From the NCBI RefSeq assembly GCF_048569485.1, contig NC_134355.1:665071979-665135978 (forward strand): a stretch of DNA of 64,000 nucleotides, given 5' to 3'. Shown one piece after another: positions 50,601 to 56,600 of this stretch. Position numbers and translations under genes: made by a program. Origin of the DNA: Anomaloglossus baeobatrachus. Lineage: Eukaryota > Chordata > Amphibia > Anura > Aromobatidae. The stretch's first letter is position 1. Every line of letters starts with the position of its first letter. Under the pieces are notes generated by a model. It searched no databases, was not told the DNA's origin, and saw only the letters and a list, made by a program, of their open reading frames with translations.

Positions 50601-53600
50601 ATTCCCACACCCAACAAACCCCTTTCACTCACGGGCAAGGAGCGCCGCTCGAGAACCCCCGGGATCCGGCCCACAGCTCGAGCCACCACTGAGCAGCAGC
50701 CGCCGGACCCGAGCAGAAGGGGTGAGCGTAGTGTACTGACACCCTCCTCCCCGCCCGAGACAACTTGGCGTCACGAACAGGATCTTACCGCTCTGCCATC
50801 TGGTAGAGGTGCGCCTTGTTACCGCCGGAGGTATCCGGCAGAAAAATTTCAGAAGCCGCCATCTTTGGCGCGAAAAGTTCCCGCTCGAGCGTCTTCTCGA
50901 GTAGTTGAGGCGCGAAGGCCAAAACCCCGCCCCGAGAGAGGAGGGGCCGGAAAGAGCTAAGGGGGACGCGATGGCGGCTGGACACATGTGAGTGTGGCGG
51001 TGCAAGCAAACACACTGGGACCCCCCGGTCCACCGACCCTAACGGGAAATGTCCGCCCCACCTAGTTCTGCAGAGACTACCGAGCTGGTGTCTGGAACAG
51101 CGGCCTGGCTGAGGGCCCGGGCGGCGGAGATCTGCCGTCACTATCGGAGTCAGATCGGCGGTCTGATGGAGCAGTGGGCCGCGGAGGTGGAGGCACTAGT
51201 TGCTGTGGCACGAGTGTATGGAGTGGAGGCCATGATGGAGGAGCTGGAGAGTGACCCACGCCCCTGTGTCCCCGAGGGACCGGCCGCTGCGGCTGAGGGA
51301 CCCGGTCTGCCCCTGGCTCCTGTGTTACCTCCGTCCTACTCACTCGCGTGCTGCACCGCGCCTGGCCCATTGGGTGAGCCTCTCTCTGTGACTGTGGCGG
51401 GGGCAGAAGATAGCGACTCCGGGCCTGACACTGAGCCTGTGTCAGAAGAAGAGGAGGGGGTCGTTGCCCTGCCTGGCATGGAGGCCACTTATGTTCCCCG
51501 AACCGGGGGCAACGGGTATCGGGCAGCCCTTCCACGCCGTGCTTGCTACGCACTGGAGGGGCTGGTGCCCGTGTCCTTCCACCCCGAGCCGGGTGAGGAG
51601 GACGAAAATACCCAGTAGGGCAGCGGAGCACCATTGTCCAGTCCCCGTTGGGACCACCTTCATGTTTAAAAGTTTTGTTTAAAAGTTTGAAAAGTTCTGC
51701 TAATGATGAAAAATGATGATACCGAGTACCTCACCTGATTATCTGTGTGATTTGCAACCGGCCGGAGCCGGCACCGTTGTCCCTGTGGGGACCGTTTAAA
51801 AGTTGTTTTGCATGGAGGACTTCCCATGGACAAGCCCGTGAACTTGCAGGGCAACCACAAACGTTAAGTGGCTTGTAAATAAGTTGTTTGCCATTACCGT
51901 TTTCCGCAATGCCGCCTCCGGAGAGGCAGGTTGGAGGGAGGGCCCTCAGCAGAGCAGGCTGGGGCCCAGCCACCAAAGGAACCGGTGGCTACCCTCTGGA
52001 GGGAAAGGACAGATCCCGCTCGGGTACCGTGTGCTGGACTGTGGGTCAAGGGGTGCTGCCTGGGCTTTAGGGGCAGCATCAGGGCCAGGTTGCTTGGGTG
52101 GGAGAGAGCGGAAACCGTAACCGTAAACCGTTTGCAACGTTTAAGAAATGTGCCTCCCGTTATGGGAAGATTCATTAAAAATGTACATATGTTATTTTAC
52201 CCTGTTATCTTTTACAGAAAAATAAAACCGGTGTTGGACGGCAGCCCGCGGACGGTCTGCATTTTGCTAAGGGGGAATGTGTCGCCCTGGGCAAGCCAGG
52301 GGACACAGGTCACACACCACCACACCCTACATCCCAGTTAGGAACACCAAAGCTAACCAAAAATCCTTGTTGCCTTCCTCCAGAGGCTGATGATTCACAC
52401 CAGGGGGTGGGCCAGGCGGTTGGCTCTGCCCACCAAGGAGTTCACAGCTCTGGAGGCGGGAGAAACCAGGCAGTTGAGTCCAGAGAGGGACATGAAGGAG
52501 TAACAAGCGAGTAGCCCAGGCAGGGCTTGAGTAAACAGCTAAGAGAAGTTAAGGAAGTGAAAGTAGAAAGAAGTAAAGTGGTAAAGGAGGAAAGCAAGAG
52601 TGGTGACAGAAAGAAAGCCTGAAGGAGTCCAGCTGTGTGCAGGACAGGTCAGCAAGGTCAGCAACGGTGGTGACTGTCTGGAGGGGAACCGTTTGGAAGT
52701 TCCTGGAAGGACCGCGGACGGGTAGTGGCCCGGCGGTCTGGAGCAGTGTACCGAAGGACAGTCAGCACCAGGGCAGGGGCCTCTCGGACCCTGGCAAGGC
52801 TAGGAGTCGCCATAATTTGCCAAATCCGTCAGTGAAGGGGACGTAGATCCCCCAACAACCAAGTCCCGATTGAAGGCAACAGCCCAACCAGTGTAGGAGA
52901 GACACCGCCACTGCCAAGGCACCAGTTTCTCAGGGCCAGCGCCTGCGGGCAAAGAGTAGAGCTCCTCCGGTCCAGCTTGAAGCCAGGGAGCGGGTTACCG
53001 GTGGGAATCCATCGCTACCAACACAGAAACAAAGGTGCAAGGAAAAGGGACATCACCGTCACCTACTGGGAGAGCAAGTGCAGCCGTCCGTGGGAACCGT
53101 CTTTCCAGCCGTGTGGTTTACCGTAAAACTGTGTCAACGTCTCACGCTGAGTGAGTACCACAGTGCCGCAAGGCACAGCGCTGCCCCCGCGTCCCTGCGC
53201 CCACCAGGCCCTGCACCTCCCAAACCATCACCGGGCCCCGGGATCACCAACCCCTACCCACGGAGGGGCAACACAACACCTGGCTGCTCCGCATCACCAT
53301 CCCCGGGATCCCCATATTGAGCAGCGGTGGTGAAATCACCACAACCGTGGGTGGCGTCACGGACAATAAACAATTCCCACACCCAACAAACCCCTTTCAC
53401 TCACGGGCGAGGAGCGCCGCTCGAGAATCCCCGGGATCCGGCCCACAGCTCGAGCCACCACTGAGCAGCAGCCGCCGGACCCGAGCAGAAGGGGTGAGCG
53501 TAGTGTGCTGACACCCTCCTCCCCGCCCGCGACACAGCAGCTATTTCAGTTTCAGATATCTAATAACTGATGGACTGAGTAATATTTCTGGATTGAAATG

Positions 53601-56600
53601 AGGTTTATTGTACTAACAGAAAATGTGCAATCCGCATTTAAACAAAATTTGACCGGTGCAAAAGTATGGGCACCTCAACATAAAAGTGACATTAATATTT
53701 TGTAGATCATCCTTTAGCAAAAATAACAGCCTCTAGTCGCTTCCTGTAGCTTTTAATGAGTTCCTGGATCCTGGATGAAGGTATATTTGACCATTCCTGT
53801 TTACAAAACAATTCCAGTTCAGTTAAGTTTGATGGTTGCCGAGCATGGACAGCACGCTTCAAATCATCCCACAGATTTTCAATGATATTAAGGTCTGGAG
53901 ACTGGGATGGCCATTCCAGAACATTGTAATTGTTCCTCTGCATGAATGCCTGAGTAGATTTGGAGCGCTGTTTTGGATCATTGTCTTGCTGAAATATCCA
54001 TCCCCTGTGTAACTTCAACTTCGTCACTGATTCTGGCACATAAAGCCCGCTTTACACACTACAATATATCTTACAATGTGTCGGCGGGGTCATGTCGTAA
54101 CTTCAACTTCATCACTGATTCTTGCACATTATTGTCAAGAATCTGCTGATACTGAGCTGAATCCATGCGACCCTCAACTTTAACAAGATTCCCGGTGCCG
54201 GCATTGGCCACACAGCCCCAAAGCATGATCGAACCTCCACCAAATTTTACTGTGGGTAGCAAGTGCTTTTCTTGGAATGCCGTGTTTTTTTGCCTCCATG
54301 CATAACGCCTTTTTGTATGACCAAACAACTCAATCTTTGTTTCATCAGTCCACAGGACCTTCTTCCATAATGTAACTGGCTTCTCCAAATGAGCTTTTGC
54401 ATACCTCAGGCGACTCTGTTTGTGGCGTGCTTGCAGAAACGACTTCTTTCGCATGACTCTCCCATACAGTTTCTCCTTGTGCAACGTGCGCTGTACTGTT
54501 GACCGATGCACATTGACACCATCTGCAGCAAGATGATGCTGCAGGTCTTTGGAGGTGGTCTGTGGATTGTCCTTGACTGTTCTCACCATTCTTCTTCTCT
54601 GCCTTTCTGATATTTTTCTTGGCCGGCCACTTCTGGGCTTAACAAGAACTGTACCTGTGTTCTTCCATTTCCTTACTATGTTCCTCACAGTGGAAACTGA
54701 CAGTTTAAATCTCTGAGACAACTTTTTGTATCCTTCCCCTGAACAACTATGTTGAATAATCTTTGTTTTCAGATAATTTGAGAGTTGTTTTGAGGAGCCC
54801 ATGATGCCACTCTTCATAGGAGATTCAAATAGGAGAACAACTTGCAAGTGGCCACCTTAAATACCTTTTCTCATGATTGGATACACCTGCCTATGAAGTT
54901 CAAAGCTCAATGAGGTTACAAAACCAATTTAGTGCTTTAGTAAGTCAGTAAAAAGTAGTTAGGAGTGTTCAAATTAAGAAATTGATAAGGGTGCCCATAC
55001 TTTTGCACCGGTCAAATTTTGTTTAAATGTGGACTGCACATTTTCTGTTAGTACAATAAACCTCATTTCAGTCCAGAAATATTACTGAGTCCATCAGTTA
55101 TTAGATATATGAAACTGAAATAGCTGTTGAAAAAACCCAAATTGTTATAAAGAAAAAAGGTTAACATTAATAGCGGTGCCCAAACTTTTTCATATGACTC
55201 TACTTTGAACATATAGTGCCCACATTGCTCTGTATCAACTGATCAGTAAGGGTACCAGGATAGACCCCCACACTTCTGATATTGATGACTTATCCCACAA
55301 TTAGGTCATTATAGAGGTTTTTCTTTTTAGAAAAACCTTTCCCCTTGGCTGCAGTTTGTCTTAAAAGTGTAACTAAGCTTTACTATCCATTCCCTTGTTA
55401 ATGTTAAGTATCTGCTGCTATTGTGATGCCCTGACAAAATCAGGTTGTCACAGAAGACTGCATCCATCTTCCAGATGCAGTATTCCCTTCTCCTGGTCCT
55501 ATTAACACAACCACACACACATGTACATACATCAGCCACAAAGCCTAGTCACTCCCCCAGGACAATAGGGACACACCAGTGGGTGAGGCCGGGCAGATGG
55601 TGACGCCCATCTAGGGGTCCTTAGGTGTCAGGGGAGGGAACACGTCAGTTAGAGTTGAGTTTGGAGTAAGGAAGTGAGAGGAGTGCAGTGGTAGTCGGGG
55701 GTTGTGGCTCCGGGACTACCGGACTACCTGAGCTGACTAGGTGGCAGACGGCAGAGTAAAGCCACAGGCGACGGAGATCCGGTCACGGGAGACCATAAGT
55801 GGACCTGGGCAGGGTTGTAGCCCGCTGGTGCCGACAGCGGGAATCCGGTCCGGAGGTCATGCACATTTGGGGTTCCTGGACCCCAGGGCGAGGACAGCTT
55901 CAAGCACCTTTCTGATTAATCAGCAGGGGACAAGATTCCACGTCTTGTCCCACGAGTAGCCCAGATAGGGCGAGACGGAAGCCCAATGCGGGGGATATGG
56001 TGTCTGCAAGTGCCTACAAAAATCCCAAGGGTCAGATCTTGCGGGCAACAGCTCCCACAGCAAAGACACCGGGGTGGACTTTTCCCGTTCCATGCGGATT
56101 ATTCAACACACGAGACATCAAACTAGAGTGCAGGAGGAAGGGCCCCTGTTCTGCTCACCAATGTGCAGGACCCGAGAACACCCCTCTGGAGGCTACCGGT
56201 ATCCGGAACTTGGCTTACTACTTGGACTCTGTGTGGTTTATTCAACAACAGTGAGTACATCGGTGTCATCTGGTCCAGCCTGCAAACTAGCCCCAGCACT
56301 CTACTCCACCTGCACCTGGGCCCCGGGACAACACCTCCCCTACCCGTGGAGGGGATACCATCCTGCTGCCCCGCTCCGTCAGACCTGGGCGCCCCATATC
56401 AAGGCAGCGGCGGTGTCACCAACAATCACCGCAACCCACGGGTGGCGTCACTGACAAACTCTCGCCTGTAAATAACCCTTTATTAAGTTGTGGGCAATGG
56501 CCTTCTGCACGAGCCCCGGATCCGGCTGCCACTCGAGCCACAACCACGATCCCGGATCCGAGCGCCTCGAGTAGCCCCCCTGGCATGGTCTGCGCACCCG

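Larger units (their letters stand above)
49431..55200 (-). mobile_element. Tc1 transposon copy 2, interrupted by an LTR element
   Basis: Ends CAGTCATATGAAAAGGTTTG and inverse beside TA (49429-49430, 55201-55202). Without the LTR element and its extra CAGC it is about 1.74 kb. The minus-strand transposase is open from 54817 to 54071 ([49 protein letters not shown]) and again from 54039 to 53707 ([26 protein letters not shown]). The only large break is a short MITE remnant with a local duplication at 54041-54129. Second Asp motif has KQRS in place of KHRS. Confidence 0.93.

Noticed and set aside
51077-51634. Minus-strand frame of 185 codons opposite the LTR-element ORF
   Set aside because: GC-rich shadow, Pro/Arg-rich, lying on the wrong strand relative to LTR orientation.
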